NCBI RefSeq assembly: GCF_016124105.1
Contig: NZ_JADGMQ010000001.1
Span: 302,707 to 366,706, forward strand
Origin: Aquamicrobium zhengzhouense
GTDB taxonomy: Bacteria > Pseudomonadota > Alphaproteobacteria > Rhizobiales > Rhizobiaceae
Length of the DNA: 64,000 nucleotides
Reading direction: 5' to 3'
Below the pieces are notes generated by a model. That model was given only the letters and a program-made list of their open reading frames with translations, was not told where the DNA came from and made no database searches. This document shows, one piece after another, positions 46,680-56,118 of the stretch. The translations under genes and the position numbers were made by a program. Positions within the stretch are counted from its first letter, which is position 1, and the number at the start of each line of letters is the position of its first letter.

Positions 46680-47144
46680 ATGAAGGGACGTCCGGTATCA
46701 GCGCGCACGGCTGTCATAGATGGCAAGACGCTGCCTGAACTTTTGGATGAGGATATGATCCGCGACGTGGTTCATGGCTTCTATGACCGCATTCGCAGCG
46801 ACGAACTTCTGAGTCCGATCTTCAACTCACGGATCGCGGCCGCCGATTGGCCGGTTCACCTGGCGAAGATGTGCGACTTCTGGTCGTCCACGCTCCTTCG
46901 TACCGGCAGGTATGACGGACGTCCGCTCCCTCATCATGTGTCGATCCCCGAGCTTGATGAACCGCATTTCAGGCGATGGCTGACTCTGTTCCGCGAGACA
47001 GTTCACGCTCTGTGCCCGGAGGAAGTGGCCGACCTGTTCATGGATCGGGCACTGCGCGTCGCGCACTCCTTCCGACTCGCGATCGCATTTCATCGCAAAC
47101 AGGACACGCTGACGATCCAGCCGATCAGCGAGGAAAGTCTTTGA
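46680..47144 (+). CDS. Group III truncated haemoglobin
   Basis: The 154-residue protein reads [40 protein letters not shown] and [20 protein letters not shown], typical of group III (P-type) truncated haemoglobins. The haem-binding segment is the helix following [12 protein letters not shown]. Such globins bind oxygen or NO. The pseudoazurin gene 80 bases downstream on the same strand points to nitrogen-oxide or electron-transfer chemistry. Confidence 0.85.
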   Translation: MKGRPVSARTAVIDGKTLPELLDEDMIRDVVHGFYDRIRSDELLSPIFNSRIAAADWPVHLAKMCDFWSSTLLRTGRYDGRPLPHHVSIPELDEPHFRRWLTLFRETVHALCPEEVADLFMDRALRVAHSFRLAIAFHRKQDTLTIQPISEESL

Positions 47145-47224
47145 GCCAGCTCCTCCCGCTAGCTCCAGACCTGCGCCGAGCAGGTGTTTCTCTCGGCGAA
47201 CCTGACTTCAGAAAGGATAATAAG

Positions 47225-47662
47225 ATGAACAGGACATTGGCAGTGATCGCGCTTGCCGCAGCGACGGCGTTTGCTGTGCCAGCGATGGCGGCGGAACACG
47301 AGGTCCTGATGCTCAACAAGGGGGACAAGGGTGCCATGGTTTTCCAGCCAGACTTTTTGAAGGCCGAACCAGGTGACACCATCCGTTTCGTCCCTCAGGA
47401 CAAGTCGCACAATGCTGAAACGATTAAGGGAATGCTTCCTGCAGGCGCGGAGGGCTTCAAGGGGAAGGTGAATGAGGAGATCACCTACACCGTGACTCAA
47501 GAGGGCCTGTACGGCATCAAGTGCACGCCCCACTACGGTATGGGGATGGTCATGCTCGTGTCAGTAGGCGAGTCGACAAACCTTGAGGAAGCCAAGGCGG
47601 TCAAGCATCCAGGCAAGGCCAAGAAGCACTTTGCCGAATTGTTCGAGAAAGTCGCCAACTGA
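47225..47662 (+). CDS. Pseudoazurin (blue copper protein)
   Basis: The 145-residue precursor has a Sec signal ([20 protein letters not shown] then MA-A). The cupredoxin domain shows the four copper ligands: H62 in DKSHNAE, and C100, H103, M108 in [11 protein letters not shown]. Pseudoazurin donates electrons in the periplasm to nitrite or nitrous-oxide reductase or to a peroxidase. No denitrification genes are in the window, but the di-haem peroxidase at 31856 could accept electrons. Confidence 0.93.
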   Translation: MNRTLAVIALAAATAFAVPAMAAEHEVLMLNKGDKGAMVFQPDFLKAEPGDTIRFVPQDKSHNAETIKGMLPAGAEGFKGKVNEEITYTVTQEGLYGIKCTPHYGMGMVMLVSVGESTNLEEAKAVKHPGKAKKHFAELFEKVAN

Positions 47663-47681
47663 CCTGATGGCGAAGGCGGTT

Positions 47682-47703
47682 GCCGGCAAGCTTACTTGCC
47701 GGC
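47682..47703. terminator. Inverted repeat between convergent pseudoazurin and exported-protein genes
   Basis: Perfect nine-base arms (47682-47690 and 47695-47703) with a CTTA loop lie 19 bases past the pseudoazurin stop. The right part overlaps the last codons and stop of the - strand gene. There is no T-tract, so Rho-independent function is uncertain. Confidence 0.5.
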
Positions 47704-48285
47704 GATCGCACCAATCGATGAGGCGCTTACGCGCTTCAGGTTCATACCGATGACCGGCACCATCTGCTGGTCGACGCGCACTGACACCGTAACGTGCAGC
47801 GTGTCATCATCAGGCAGGCTCGCGAGCATCGCTCCGTTGAGCTGGTTACGAGTCAGATTCAGCGTGACTTTGTGGCCCTTCACCGAACCACCGACAACAT
47901 CGAGCCCTTCACCTACCGCACCATCCATGAAGGTTCCGCGATAGCCTTTGCGGCCGGCATGTTCGACGATCGCCGACATTTTTTGTGTGAACAGGCCAAC
48001 CCGGCAGCCGCCGTCCAGCGACACACCGACCTTCTGCTTGTCGGTGATGCCCGTGAAATTGCAAGTGAAGCGGGTGCCCTTGTACTTGCCTGCAACGATT
48101 TCGCCGGGACCCGACCAAGCGCCTTCAACTTTGTTAAAGAACTTCCGGTCCGGTTCTGATGCATGTGCCTCGGAGGGCGAACTCAAGATGGCCGCCGCCG
48201 TTGCAACCGGCAAGAGCGCGGACAAAGCCATGCGTACGATCATCGAAATACCCGAGAACAGAACTGGAGACTGTTGTCGAACCAT
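47692..48285 (-). CDS. Exported protein of unknown function
   Basis: 197 residues from the start at 48285, or 183 from an ATG at 48243 (MIVRMALSALLPVATAAAIL). Neither has a clear ribosome site. The N-terminus is a signal peptide ending near SEAHASEP. The mature part contains KVEGAWSGPGEIVAGKYKGT, FTCNFTGITDKQKVGVSLDG and LPDDDTLHVTVSVRVDQQMV. It looks like a beta-rich periplasmic domain with two cysteines (FTCNF, GGCRVG) that may pair. I do not recognise a named family. Confidence 0.65.
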   Translation of the reverse strand: MVRQQSPVLFSGISMIVRMALSALLPVATAAAILSSPSEAHASEPDRKFFNKVEGAWSGPGEIVAGKYKGTRFTCNFTGITDKQKVGVSLDGGCRVGLFTQKMSAIVEHAGRKGYRGTFMDGAVGEGLDVVGGSVKGHKVTLNLTRNQLNGAMLASLPDDDTLHVTVSVRVDQQMVPVIGMNLKRVSASSIGAIAGK

Positions 48286-48355
48286 GAAGAAGAATGGTTA
48301 ACGCTTCGTCTACTATTCGTGACCTCTAACAGATGTGTGGCAAAGTCGCCAAGCC

Positions 48356-49435
48356 TCAAGCTTGCTCGGGATTCGCTTTTCCTCTTGCAGGGTCTGCGAC
48401 GCCCTTATCCTTTGCAAAGCGGGTGAGGGAAGCGAGGAAGTCGCTCATCCCCGGGCGCTTGACCGCGTGAAAATGCATGGGACGCACCGTCTCCATTGCG
48501 GCAACCCCAATTCGTGCGGTCATCATGCCGTTAACGACGCCTTCTCCGAGTTTCGCGGAAAGCCGCGCAGCGAGTCCTTGGCCCAGCACCTGATGCACGA
48601 ACTCGTCTCCAGCCGCGACGACGCCGGTGACCGCCAGATGAGCAAGGACATCTTTGATCAAGCGAACAAAACCAAGCGTACCGGGTCGTCCGCCATAGAG
48701 TTCCGCGAGCCGTCGAATGAGCCGGCCCGCCTCGAACAAGACATAGGCAATATCGAACAAGGCGCGTGGGCTTACGGCCGTCACGACCGACACTCGTTTG
48801 GCAGCGTTCAAGATCAACTCCTGCGCGCGTGCGTCGAGGGGCGCGAGAAGTTCCAACTCCGCCAGGCGGACAAGATCGGGACCATCTATGATCTCGCCTT
48901 GCAGATCGTTCATCGCCCGTCGGCCGGCCGCAGTCTCCGGTCGTCTTGAAACGAAGCCAGTCAAGTCTGCAACGAACGCTTTAGCGCGGCGATTGTCTTT
49001 ACTGGTGACAGCCGCCAAGCCGTCAGCGCGGAGTTTTTCGACGGAATTGAGCCGCGCCAGCCCGACCAGTTCGCGAGCGAGGATCGTGACAAAGGCGACA
49101 GCAGCAACGGCCGTAACCGCAGAGGCAAACCAACCCAGCCAGTCGGAGCGCGAGAACATGTCGCGTATGAGGCCGTCGACCCACATACCGATTGCTAGGG
49201 ACACAAGAAGCCCGGTTGCCGCAAAGAAGATCGAACCGATCGTAGATCGACGACGCGATACGGGAGGAGGAGGGACGGCGACATCGTGCTCCACGCCCTC
49301 TTGCTCAAAAACATCGGTTTCCACCGGAGTTACGAGATCCGGTGAGATCGCGCGCGGCGGGCGCGCCATCGCGAAGCCGCTTTCGGGCTTATCTTCTTTG
49401 AGCTTGAAGGCTGCAGGTTTGCGCGGTGGCATCAT
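48356..49435 (-). CDS. ycjF: YcjF-family membrane protein (DUF697)
   Basis: The 359-residue protein has a disordered charged N-terminus of about 65 residues, two membrane segments (IGSIFFAATGLLVSLAIGMW, SAVTAVAAVAFVTILARELV) and a helical C-terminal part with GFVRLIKDVLAHLAVTGVVA. This matches the YcjF/TIGR01620 family. It overlaps ycjX by four bases. The YcjX-YcjF pair is widespread in proteobacteria and of uncertain function, linked to envelope stress. Confidence 0.85.
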   Translation of the reverse strand: MMPPRKPAAFKLKEDKPESGFAMARPPRAISPDLVTPVETDVFEQEGVEHDVAVPPPPVSRRRSTIGSIFFAATGLLVSLAIGMWVDGLIRDMFSRSDWLGWFASAVTAVAAVAFVTILARELVGLARLNSVEKLRADGLAAVTSKDNRRAKAFVADLTGFVSRRPETAAGRRAMNDLQGEIIDGPDLVRLAELELLAPLDARAQELILNAAKRVSVVTAVSPRALFDIAYVLFEAGRLIRRLAELYGGRPGTLGFVRLIKDVLAHLAVTGVVAAGDEFVHQVLGQGLAARLSAKLGEGVVNGMMTARIGVAAMETVRPMHFHAVKRPGMSDFLASLTRFAKDKGVADPARGKANPEQA

Positions 49436-50925
49436 GCTAGCCGATCTCCCAGAAGGAACTGCATGGCGCGGTCAAGCCGGATGTGCGGAAGCGACAGGGT
49501 GACCCCCTCTGCAGTCTGCTCAAGCTTGGGGGGGCGGAAGCGCACAAAGCGGATCTGATTGTTCGATGATGCCAGGAGGTCATCGGGGGAAGCTGGCAAG
49601 TCGCCCGGGAAGATCGCCGTCTCGGTTTCGCCGTCAAAGGTCTCGCCATCGATCGTCTCACCAGCCAGTGGCGTTCCGATGATGACCGGCAGACTATCCG
49701 AACCATGCTTTACCGTTCCCTCACGAGTGGCACGAATCGCGGCCATGGCCAGGGCTTCCACCTCGGCGCCGGAGAGGCTCGCTCGCTCTGCAGCGCGTGC
49801 TGCCAGACGTCGGACGATAGCCTGGAGCCGATCATGGCTTTCATGGTGGATGTGATCAGCTTTGGTCGCAGCGATCAGAATTCGGTCGATCTTTCGCGCA
49901 ACAAGGCCGGTGAGGAACCCGGTGCGTCCTTGGCGAAAACAAGCCAGAATCTCTGTAAGGGCCCGTTCGAGATCCTGAACAGCGTCAGGCCCCGAATTGA
50001 TGGCCTGCATTGCATCGATCAAAACAATCTGGCGATCCAGCTTGGCGACGTGTTCGCGAAAGAACGGCCGGACGACATGGGTCTTGTAGGCTTCGTATCG
50101 ACGCTCCATCACGGCGCGCAGGGAACCTGGCTTGCTTTTCGTATCAGGCAGGTCGGGCAGCGGTGAGAAGGTGAGGGCAGGCGATCCTTCAAGATCTCCG
50201 GGCATCAGGAAGCGCCCCGGCGGCAAAGTGGAAAGAGCGCGCGAATCGTCCTTGCAGGCCCGCAAATAGTTGGCGAACGCTTCCGCCAATTCCCTTGCCG
50301 CGACTTCATCAGCCGGCGCATCCGGGTCGACGTTTGCTGCAAGAGCGCGCCACTCTGCAGACAGGTCCGAGCGGACTGGAAGCGCAGACAACTCATGCGC
50401 TTCCCTGGAAAACTGGGTGAAGTCCTTTGCCAGAAGCGGCAGATCAAGCAGCCACTCACCCGGATAATCGACGATGTCCAACGCAAGGCGGCCGGGCGAA
50501 AACATTCGGCCCCATCCGCTCGCCGACTCGTATTCGATGGTCAGGCGCATCTCTGAGATTGCGCGCGTCGAGTCAGGCCATATCCGTCGCCGTAGCAGCG
50601 CCGCAACGTGATCCTCGTAAAGGAAACGAGGCACGGTGTCGTCTGGTTGATGCTCCATGTACGCCCGCGCGATGCGCCCGCTCTTTTGCGCCTCAAAAAG
50701 CGGGAGCCTGCCACCGTGGAGCAGATTGTGAACAAGCGAGGTAATGAATACGGTCTTCCCCGCGCGAGACAGGCCGGTTACTCCCAGCCTGAGTGTCGGG
50801 TTTACCAGTCCAGTGGCATGACCGGCCAAGGTGTCGAGAGCAATCAGCGCGTCGTCGGTAAAGGTCGTGAGGCTGGCCAAGGCGTCCCCTATAAAGGCGA
50901 GTTGGTGCCAGATATAGTGTCCCAA
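49432..50925 (-). CDS. ycjX: YcjX-family P-loop ATPase (DUF463)
   Basis: Up to 497 residues from a TTG at 50925. A second TTG at 50880 has a GGGGA ribosome site and better matches the family start, giving 482. The P-loop is LGVTGLSRAGKTVFITSLVH, followed by DIVDYPGEWLLDLPLLAKDF (Walker B-like) and AATKADHIHHESHDRLQAIV, a TKAD-type specificity motif. The protein is probably a GTP/ATP-binding membrane-associated partner of YcjF, whose gene it overlaps by four bases. Confidence 0.85.
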   Translation of the reverse strand: MGHYIWHQLAFIGDALASLTTFTDDALIALDTLAGHATGLVNPTLRLGVTGLSRAGKTVFITSLVHNLLHGGRLPLFEAQKSGRIARAYMEHQPDDTVPRFLYEDHVAALLRRRIWPDSTRAISEMRLTIEYESASGWGRMFSPGRLALDIVDYPGEWLLDLPLLAKDFTQFSREAHELSALPVRSDLSAEWRALAANVDPDAPADEVAARELAEAFANYLRACKDDSRALSTLPPGRFLMPGDLEGSPALTFSPLPDLPDTKSKPGSLRAVMERRYEAYKTHVVRPFFREHVAKLDRQIVLIDAMQAINSGPDAVQDLERALTEILACFRQGRTGFLTGLVARKIDRILIAATKADHIHHESHDRLQAIVRRLAARAAERASLSGAEVEALAMAAIRATREGTVKHGSDSLPVIIGTPLAGETIDGETFDGETETAIFPGDLPASPDDLLASSNNQIRFVRFRPPKLEQTAEGVTLSLPHIRLDRAMQFLLGDRLA

Positions 50926-50962
50926 CGCTGCCGCTGGAAGGGTTGGCGAAACCTGTGGAAGA

Positions 50963-51466
50963 TCAGATGCCCGCCGGCTTCAGGAACTTTTCGAGAAATC
51001 CGTCTTCTGGAGCTATTCGGGAAAGGGAGGCCGGAAAGCGGAGTATCGCCAGCCCGCACGCCGGAAATCCACGCCGGGCTGCAGCCATTGCCTGCTCGTT
51101 CCCGTCGCGGGCGAGGCCGATCGCCAGGTCCTCCATCATGGGATTATGCCCCACGATCAGTATCGATCCGTCACTTTTGGCCTCGCGAATGATGTCGAGG
51201 TATCCGGCGGCATCAGTGCTGTAGAGCGCGTCCGAATATCCGACATCATTAACCTCGATGCTGCGTGCAACCGCTTTCCATGTATCGCGCGCACGTTTGG
51301 CTCCGGAGCACAGTACCAGATCCGGAATAAACCCGGATCGCTGCATTTCCCGACCCATCTCCTCTGCGTCCTCATCTCCCGAGGGGTGAAGCGGGCGGTC
51401 GTAATCCCGTACGCCGGGCTCTGCCCAACGCGCCTTTGCGTGTCTGAGGAGGTAGAGGCGGGTCAT
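50963..51466 (-). CDS. sixA: SixA-like phosphohistidine phosphatase
   Basis: The 167-residue protein has the intact catalytic RHG-type motif as LYLLRHAKARWAEPGVRDYD near residue 8, SGAKRARDTWKAVARSI with the second arginine, and the second histidine in ILIVGHNPMMEDLA. SixA proteins remove phosphate from phosphohistidine, for example on Hpt domains or PTS-Ntr components. It precedes ycjX on the same strand by 37 bases. Confidence 0.85.
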   Translation of the reverse strand: MTRLYLLRHAKARWAEPGVRDYDRPLHPSGDEDAEEMGREMQRSGFIPDLVLCSGAKRARDTWKAVARSIEVNDVGYSDALYSTDAAGYLDIIREAKSDGSILIVGHNPMMEDLAIGLARDGNEQAMAAARRGFPACGLAILRFPASLSRIAPEDGFLEKFLKPAGI

Positions 51467-51640
51467 GCTTGGTCCCCCGAATTGATGGTGCCGGCCCAGA
51501 TTGGCACCTCAGGCATGTTTATCGATCACCGCATTTCGTAGCAACGGGGGCTGATGCGTGATGGTGTGCACTGCACAATTCTCTGGCACATCAGCGTAAG
51601 TTTGCGGGAATTACGTGCTAAGTGACTAATAAATAGGCCT

Positions 51641-51662
51641 TAACAAGTGTGTGACCTTGTTA
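51641..51662. promoter_or_regulatory. Inverted repeat upstream of dksA
   Basis: TAACAAG at 51641-51647 and CTTGTTA at 51656-51662 form a perfect seven-base inverted repeat with an eight-base spacer. It lies 11 bases before the proposed -35 element of dksA, so it is a candidate operator. No regulator can be named. Confidence 0.4.
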
Positions 51663-51672
51663 GTCTTAGAAC

Positions 51673-51701
51673 TTGTGTAAGCTTGTAAGCCAGAATATAT
51701 A
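51673..51701 (+). promoter_or_regulatory. Candidate dksA promoter
   Basis: TTGTGT at 51673-51678 and TATATA at 51696-51701, 17 bases apart, lie 33 bases before the dksA ATG in an AT-rich stretch that stands out against its surroundings. Confidence 0.4.
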
Positions 51702-51734
51702 GGCGCCGGATCGCAGCTTTGGGATTTGAGTCGA

Positions 51735-52151
51735 ATGTCAGATATCGTGGTTAACGATTACGTTCCCTCCGAAGACGAGCCCTTCATGAACGAGCGGCAG
51801 AAATCCTACTTCCGCGGCAAGCTGATTGCATGGAAGAACGATATTCTCCGTGAAGCTCGTGAAACGCTCGAAATCCTCCAGCAGGAAAATGCAAATTTGC
51901 CTGATCTGGCGGACAGGGCGTCGTCTGAGACGGACCGTTCGATTGAGCTGCGTGCCCGTGATCGTCAGCGCAAGCTGATTTCCAAGATTGATGCCGCCTT
52001 GCAGCGTATTGATGAAGGAACCTACGGGTATTGTGAGGAGACGGGTGAACCAATCTCGCTGAAGAGACTGGATGCACGTCCGATCGCCACGCTCTCGATT
52101 GAAGCGCAAGAGCGTCACGAGCGACGCGAGAAAGTATACCGAGACGATTAA
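51735..52151 (+). CDS. dksA: DksA-family RNA polymerase-binding protein
   Basis: 138 residues from the ATG at 51735 (MSDIVVNDYVPSEDEPFMNE); a TTG nine bases earlier is possible. The coiled coil includes WKNDILREARETLEILQQE and the DksA C-terminal segment ISKIDAALQRIDEGTYGY. The zinc-finger region reads YCEETGEPISLKRLDARPIA then TLSIEAQERHE. Only the first of the four classical zinc cysteines is present, as seen in rhizobial DksA. It modulates transcription with ppGpp through the RNA polymerase secondary channel. Confidence 0.9.
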   Translation: MSDIVVNDYVPSEDEPFMNERQKSYFRGKLIAWKNDILREARETLEILQQENANLPDLADRASSETDRSIELRARDRQRKLISKIDAALQRIDEGTYGYCEETGEPISLKRLDARPIATLSIEAQERHERREKVYRDD

Positions 52152-52157
52152 GATTTG

Positions 52158-52179
52158 GCGGCCCCGAGGCCGCTTTTTT
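52158..52179 (+). terminator. Rho-independent terminator after dksA
   Basis: A six-base GC stem (52158-52163 and 52168-52173) with a CCGA loop is followed by six T. It begins seven bases past the dksA stop. Confidence 0.88.
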
Positions 52180-52193
52180 GTTTCTTGGTCTGG

Positions 52194-52221
52194 CAAACGG
52201 CGTCTGTGAAGGCGCCGTTTG
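52194..52221. repeat. Inverted repeat between dksA and fliO-like genes
   Basis: Perfect nine-base arms (52194-52202 and 52213-52221) with a ten-base loop. It follows the dksA terminator and lies 30 bases past the end of the convergent FliO-like gene, so it may be that gene's terminator. The T-tract is weak on both sides. Confidence 0.45.
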
Positions 52222-52250
52222 TCTTTGAAGGGCGTCTAAACGCGTATCGA

Positions 52251-53192
52251 TCAGCGCTTGGGTGTGGTCAGGTTGCCGAGGAGCTGGGTCAGTTCGTCAT
52301 CGATCGCACGTTCGCGTTCGGCTGAAGTTGCCGGAGCTGCGGGAGAGGCAGTAGGAGCCGGCGTCCACGTCTTTCGCGCTTCGTGCTCAAGCGACACTTC
52401 CAGCTCCTGCAGCAAATTATCATCGAGCGAAGAACTCTTTCCTGCGCCGAGACTGGTTGGTGAGGGAGCGGCCGATTGCGGAGCGGGCGCTGCTGGTTGG
52501 GGAGCCGCCGCTCCACCAGCTGCCTGCGACGGGGCTGGCGTATATGTGTTCGGTGAATAGGGGGGCCTTGTCGGCATTGAGGGTGCCGAAGCGGATGCCG
52601 GTCTTGCTGGTGAAATGGAGGTCGGCACGGGTGCGCGTGGTGCCGCAGCAGGGGGTTGAGAAATTGCCGATCGTTCGGCTGCTCGGGGAGCGCCGGGCCC
52701 AGGCTTGACGGCGATTTCCGGTAGCCCCGCGGGTATGGGCTTGGCTTGGGCAACGGGCGCATGCGCCGATATGGCTTTCGGAGGCACTGTCGGCTGCGCA
52801 GGTGCAGGTGGAGCCGACGCTGTCAGCTGATGCCCACCCGCAACCGAATTTGCAGGTTCAGCAAAGTCAGGGGGAGGAGCCTGACGACGCCCGGCAGCAA
52901 TAAGGCGAATATTCTGTTCGACTACCACGTCCGTTGGACCACCTATCAGAAGAAGGTGCGCAACGTCATCGCGGCGAACCAGGACAAGCCGCCGATGGCT
53001 GTCTACTGCTGTGGCATCCATCACGGCCAAGCGGGTCTTGCGACTCCGCCCGCCTGCAACGAACGTGCCAAATGTGAGGCTCCGCACGATGCGGATCACT
53101 ACCAGCAGGATCAGGAGTCCAATGAGTGCCGCCAGCGTCCATATCAGAGCCGAACCATATCCTGGTGCGACACTCTCCAGCCATGCATGCAT
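52251..53192 (-). CDS. FliO-like membrane protein with long Pro/Ala-rich linker
   Basis: The 313-residue protein has one N-terminal membrane segment (SALIWTLAALIGLLILLVVI) and then a short FliO-like domain (TRLAVMDATAVDSHRRLVLV, HLLLIGGPTDVVVEQNI). About 160 residues of proline/alanine-rich low-complexity sequence follow, then an acidic end (ERERAIDDELTQLLGNL). FliO helps assemble the flagellar export apparatus. No other flagellar gene is nearby, so the role is uncertain. It is divergent from cckA. Confidence 0.7.
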   Translation of the reverse strand: MHAWLESVAPGYGSALIWTLAALIGLLILLVVIRIVRSLTFGTFVAGGRSRKTRLAVMDATAVDSHRRLVLVRRDDVAHLLLIGGPTDVVVEQNIRLIAAGRRQAPPPDFAEPANSVAGGHQLTASAPPAPAQPTVPPKAISAHAPVAQAKPIPAGLPEIAVKPGPGAPRAAERSAISQPPAAAPRAPVPTSISPARPASASAPSMPTRPPYSPNTYTPAPSQAAGGAAAPQPAAPAPQSAAPSPTSLGAGKSSSLDDNLLQELEVSLEHEARKTWTPAPTASPAAPATSAERERAIDDELTQLLGNLTTPKR

Positions 53193-53397
53193 CTGCTTGC
53201 TCCCCTGCGGCCCGAGCTTTTGCGGAGAGTAGTCGCGGTACGATTACATCGCAAGCAATCTTGACGCTTCGCTGGGCTCAATCTTGAGCGAAGCATGCGC
53301 TCTTGCATCGAGCAAGGTCATTCATCCGTTGCCGCGCTTGCAGTCGTTGTTAAGCATGATGTATGCGAGGTTAACGTCGATGGCAGGCAGGATAGGA

Positions 53398-56013
53398 ATG
53401 GCGAAGGACACCAGCGGCGAAATCCGTCCCGCAGCGATCGTTGACCAAAGCGCGCGGCCAGGCACGATAACGCGCCTCTTCATCTTTGTGGTGGTGCTGA
53501 TCGTCGCTGCAGTTGCGTTCACGCTATTCCGCAACTGGTTCGGTGATCCGTTCCTGTTGGGTCTGTTAGGGATGCTCGCCATGATCGGCGTCGGCTTCCT
53601 GTTCACCGCGGCTATAGGTTTCATCCAGATTGCACCCCGCTCTACGGCTGACGAACTGGCTCGCTCATTCGTTGATACGATGCGACAGGGCTTATTGGTC
53701 ACCGATATCAAGGGCCGCATTGTCTATGCGAACAATTCCTACGTAGAGATGACCGGGGCAACGTCCGCGGCAGATGTTCGGACGGTAGAGGGGCTGCTGG
53801 CTGATAACCCTGAGGCATCGCCCGTGGTCTATCGTTTGGCCTCCGGTCTCCGTGACGGAATTTCAGGCGATGGCGAATTTCGGCTCAACTCGTCGCTGCG
53901 CCCCGGCTCGGACGGGGCGGCGCGGTGGTATCGCCTGCGCGCAAGGACGTTTAAGGTTCCGGGCTATCGCCAGCCACTTTCCGCATGGGAAATCGCCGAT
54001 ATATCGGCAGAGCGGGCAGAGCAGGAGCGTTTCTTCCTGGATCTGCAGAAGGCCATAGATCATCTCGATCATGCACCAGCAGGTTTCTTCGCAGCGGATG
54101 CCACAGGACGGATTACGTATATAAACGCAACGCTGGCGGAGTGGCTTGGCATCGATCTGGCAGGGTTTACGCCCGGTGCGACCACGCTATCCCAGATTGT
54201 GGCGGGAGATGGGATGGCGTTGATCCGCTCGGTCAAGGCTGACCCTGGACAGACGCGCAACGCGGTCATTGACCTTGATCTGTCAACGGTGAACGGAGCC
54301 GTTGTTCCGGTGCGTTTCATGCACAGGGTCACGGCCAGCCGCGATGGGGCTCCTGGTCCATCTCGAACCATTGTTCTCAATCGCAATCAGGGCGAGGACG
54401 CATCTGCGGACCTGCGCGCCTCCGAGGTTCGGTTCACGCGCTTCTTCAATTCGACGCCAATGGCAATTGCCGGGGTCGATGGTGAAGGCCGCATCCTTCG
54501 AACCAATGCGCCGTTCCTGTCTTTGTTCGCCGCCGTCGTGGATCGCGATATGCTCGACAGGCGTGTGAAGCTGGAAGCCGTCATGCATCCGCGCGACCGC
54601 GAGGCTTTCGATATAGCCTTGGCGAAGGCGCGTCAGCGTCAGGCCGACATATCTCCGATCGACACAGTGGTGCCCGGCGACGAAGATCGTCACATCCGCT
54701 TCTACGTCAGTGCGCTGGCTGATGGTGGAACCGGTGAGGGAGCCGAAGAAGCTGCCATCGTCTACGCGGTCGAAACCACTGAGCAAAAGGCGCTTGAGGC
54801 GCAAATGGCCCAGAGCCAGAAGATGCAGGCGGTGGGTCAGCTTGCGGGCGGCATTGCCCACGACTTCAACAACGTCCTTACCGCGATCATCATGGCATCG
54901 GACTTGTTGCTGGCCAATCACCGGCCTTCGGATTCGTCCTTCCCGGACATCATGAATATCAAGCAGAACGCCAATCGTGCTGCCTCGCTGGTGCGGCAGC
55001 TGCTGGCGTTTTCGCGCAAGCAGACCCTGCGACCAGAAGTTCTCAACCTGACAGACGTTCTGGCCGATCTCCGGATGCTGCTGTCGCGTCTCGCCGGCAA
55101 CGAGATAAAGCTTGCCGTCGAACATGGTCGCGATGTGTGGCCGGTGAAGGCGGATATCGGGCAGCTCGAGCAGGTCATCGTCAATCTTACCGTGAACGCG
55201 CGCGACGCGATGCCGGAAGGCGGATCATTGGCAGTGCGCACGCGCAACATTGTTGCAGCGGATTGCGCGGGCTTCGGATACCGAGAGCTTGTCAGCGGCG
55301 ATTACGTTCTCGTCGAGGTGGAGGACACCGGCAGCGGTATCCCGGCGGATGTCCTTGAGAAGATCTTCGAGCCCTTCTTTACGACCAAGGAGGTGGGTAA
55401 GGGGACCGGGCTCGGGCTGTCGATGGTCTACGGCATCGTCAAGCAGACCGGCGGCTACATCTTCTGCACATCGGAATTGGGGAAGGGAACGACATTCCAC
55501 ATCTTCCTGCCGCGTCACGTGGTCGAGGTGCAGCAGCACGCTGAAATCCAAGCGGACTCTGCATCCGGGCCATCTGCGAGCGGCGAGGCAAATGGCTCTG
55601 CTCCTCGTGTAGCTGCCCAAGCGGCCGCCGCAAAGGACCTCTCGGGTTCTGCAACCGTCCTTCTCGTTGAGGATGAGGACGCGGTGAGGATGGGCAGCGT
55701 CCGCGCGCTGGTTTCCCGTGGATACACGGTTCACGAAGCATCGTCTGGCGTCGAAGCGCTTGAGATCTTTGATCAGCTTGACGGAAAGATCGACATTGTC
55801 GTCTCCGACGTTGTGATGCCGGAGATGGATGGCCCCACATTGCTCGGAGAGCTCATCAAGCGTCAGCCTGATGTGAAATTCATCTTCGTATCGGGCTATG
55901 CGGAAGATGCGTTTGCCAAAAACCTGCCGGAGGAGGCTAAGTTCGGGTTCCTGCCGAAGCCATTTACTCTCAAGCAGTTGGCGACGACCGTTAAGGACAT
56001 GCTCGATGCGTGA
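53398..56013 (+). CDS. cckA: Cell-cycle hybrid histidine kinase CckA
   Basis: About 871 residues from the ATG at 53398 ([20 protein letters not shown]). In-frame ATGs upstream at 53284-53380 are possible. Two membrane segments ([38 protein letters not shown]) are followed by three PAS-like regions, the phosphorylated histidine in [19 protein letters not shown], the ATPase domain ([40 protein letters not shown]) and a receiver with Asp in [15 protein letters not shown]. CckA drives the ChpT-CtrA relay. DivK, its upstream controller, lies 3 kb away. Confidence 0.93.
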   Translation: MAKDTSGEIRPAAIVDQSARPGTITRLFIFVVVLIVAAVAFTLFRNWFGDPFLLGLLGMLAMIGVGFLFTAAIGFIQIAPRSTADELARSFVDTMRQGLLVTDIKGRIVYANNSYVEMTGATSAADVRTVEGLLADNPEASPVVYRLASGLRDGISGDGEFRLNSSLRPGSDGAARWYRLRARTFKVPGYRQPLSAWEIADISAERAEQERFFLDLQKAIDHLDHAPAGFFAADATGRITYINATLAEWLGIDLAGFTPGATTLSQIVAGDGMALIRSVKADPGQTRNAVIDLDLSTVNGAVVPVRFMHRVTASRDGAPGPSRTIVLNRNQGEDASADLRASEVRFTRFFNSTPMAIAGVDGEGRILRTNAPFLSLFAAVVDRDMLDRRVKLEAVMHPRDREAFDIALAKARQRQADISPIDTVVPGDEDRHIRFYVSALADGGTGEGAEEAAIVYAVETTEQKALEAQMAQSQKMQAVGQLAGGIAHDFNNVLTAIIMASDLLLANHRPSDSSFPDIMNIKQNANRAASLVRQLLAFSRKQTLRPEVLNLTDVLADLRMLLSRLAGNEIKLAVEHGRDVWPVKADIGQLEQVIVNLTVNARDAMPEGGSLAVRTRNIVAADCAGFGYRELVSGDYVLVEVEDTGSGIPADVLEKIFEPFFTTKEVGKGTGLGLSMVYGIVKQTGGYIFCTSELGKGTTFHIFLPRHVVEVQQHAEIQADSASGPSASGEANGSAPRVAAQAAAAKDLSGSATVLLVEDEDAVRMGSVRALVSRGYTVHEASSGVEALEIFDQLDGKIDIVVSDVVMPEMDGPTLLGELIKRQPDVKFIFVSGYAEDAFAKNLPEEAKFGFLPKPFTLKQLATTVKDMLDA

Positions 56014-56026
56014 TCTTGTGGATCAA

Positions 56027-56045
56027 GCAATTTAGTTCAAATTGC
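56027..56045 (+). other. AT-rich hairpin after cckA
   Basis: Seven-base arms GCAATTT (56027-56033) and AAATTGC (56039-56045) around five bases, 14 bases past the cckA stop. There is no T-tract, so it is a weak terminator candidate only. Confidence 0.3.
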
Positions 56046-56118
56046 GTGAGGAGTTTTAAGGTAGCTGAGACCCGCTGCGCGTAGAAGCCGCGCATCAACT
56101 CGGGGAAGCTCCATATCC

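Noticed and set aside
53341-53385. Two TTAA elements as a CtrA site upstream of cckA
   Set aside because: The spacing does not fit the TTAA-N7-TTAA pattern.
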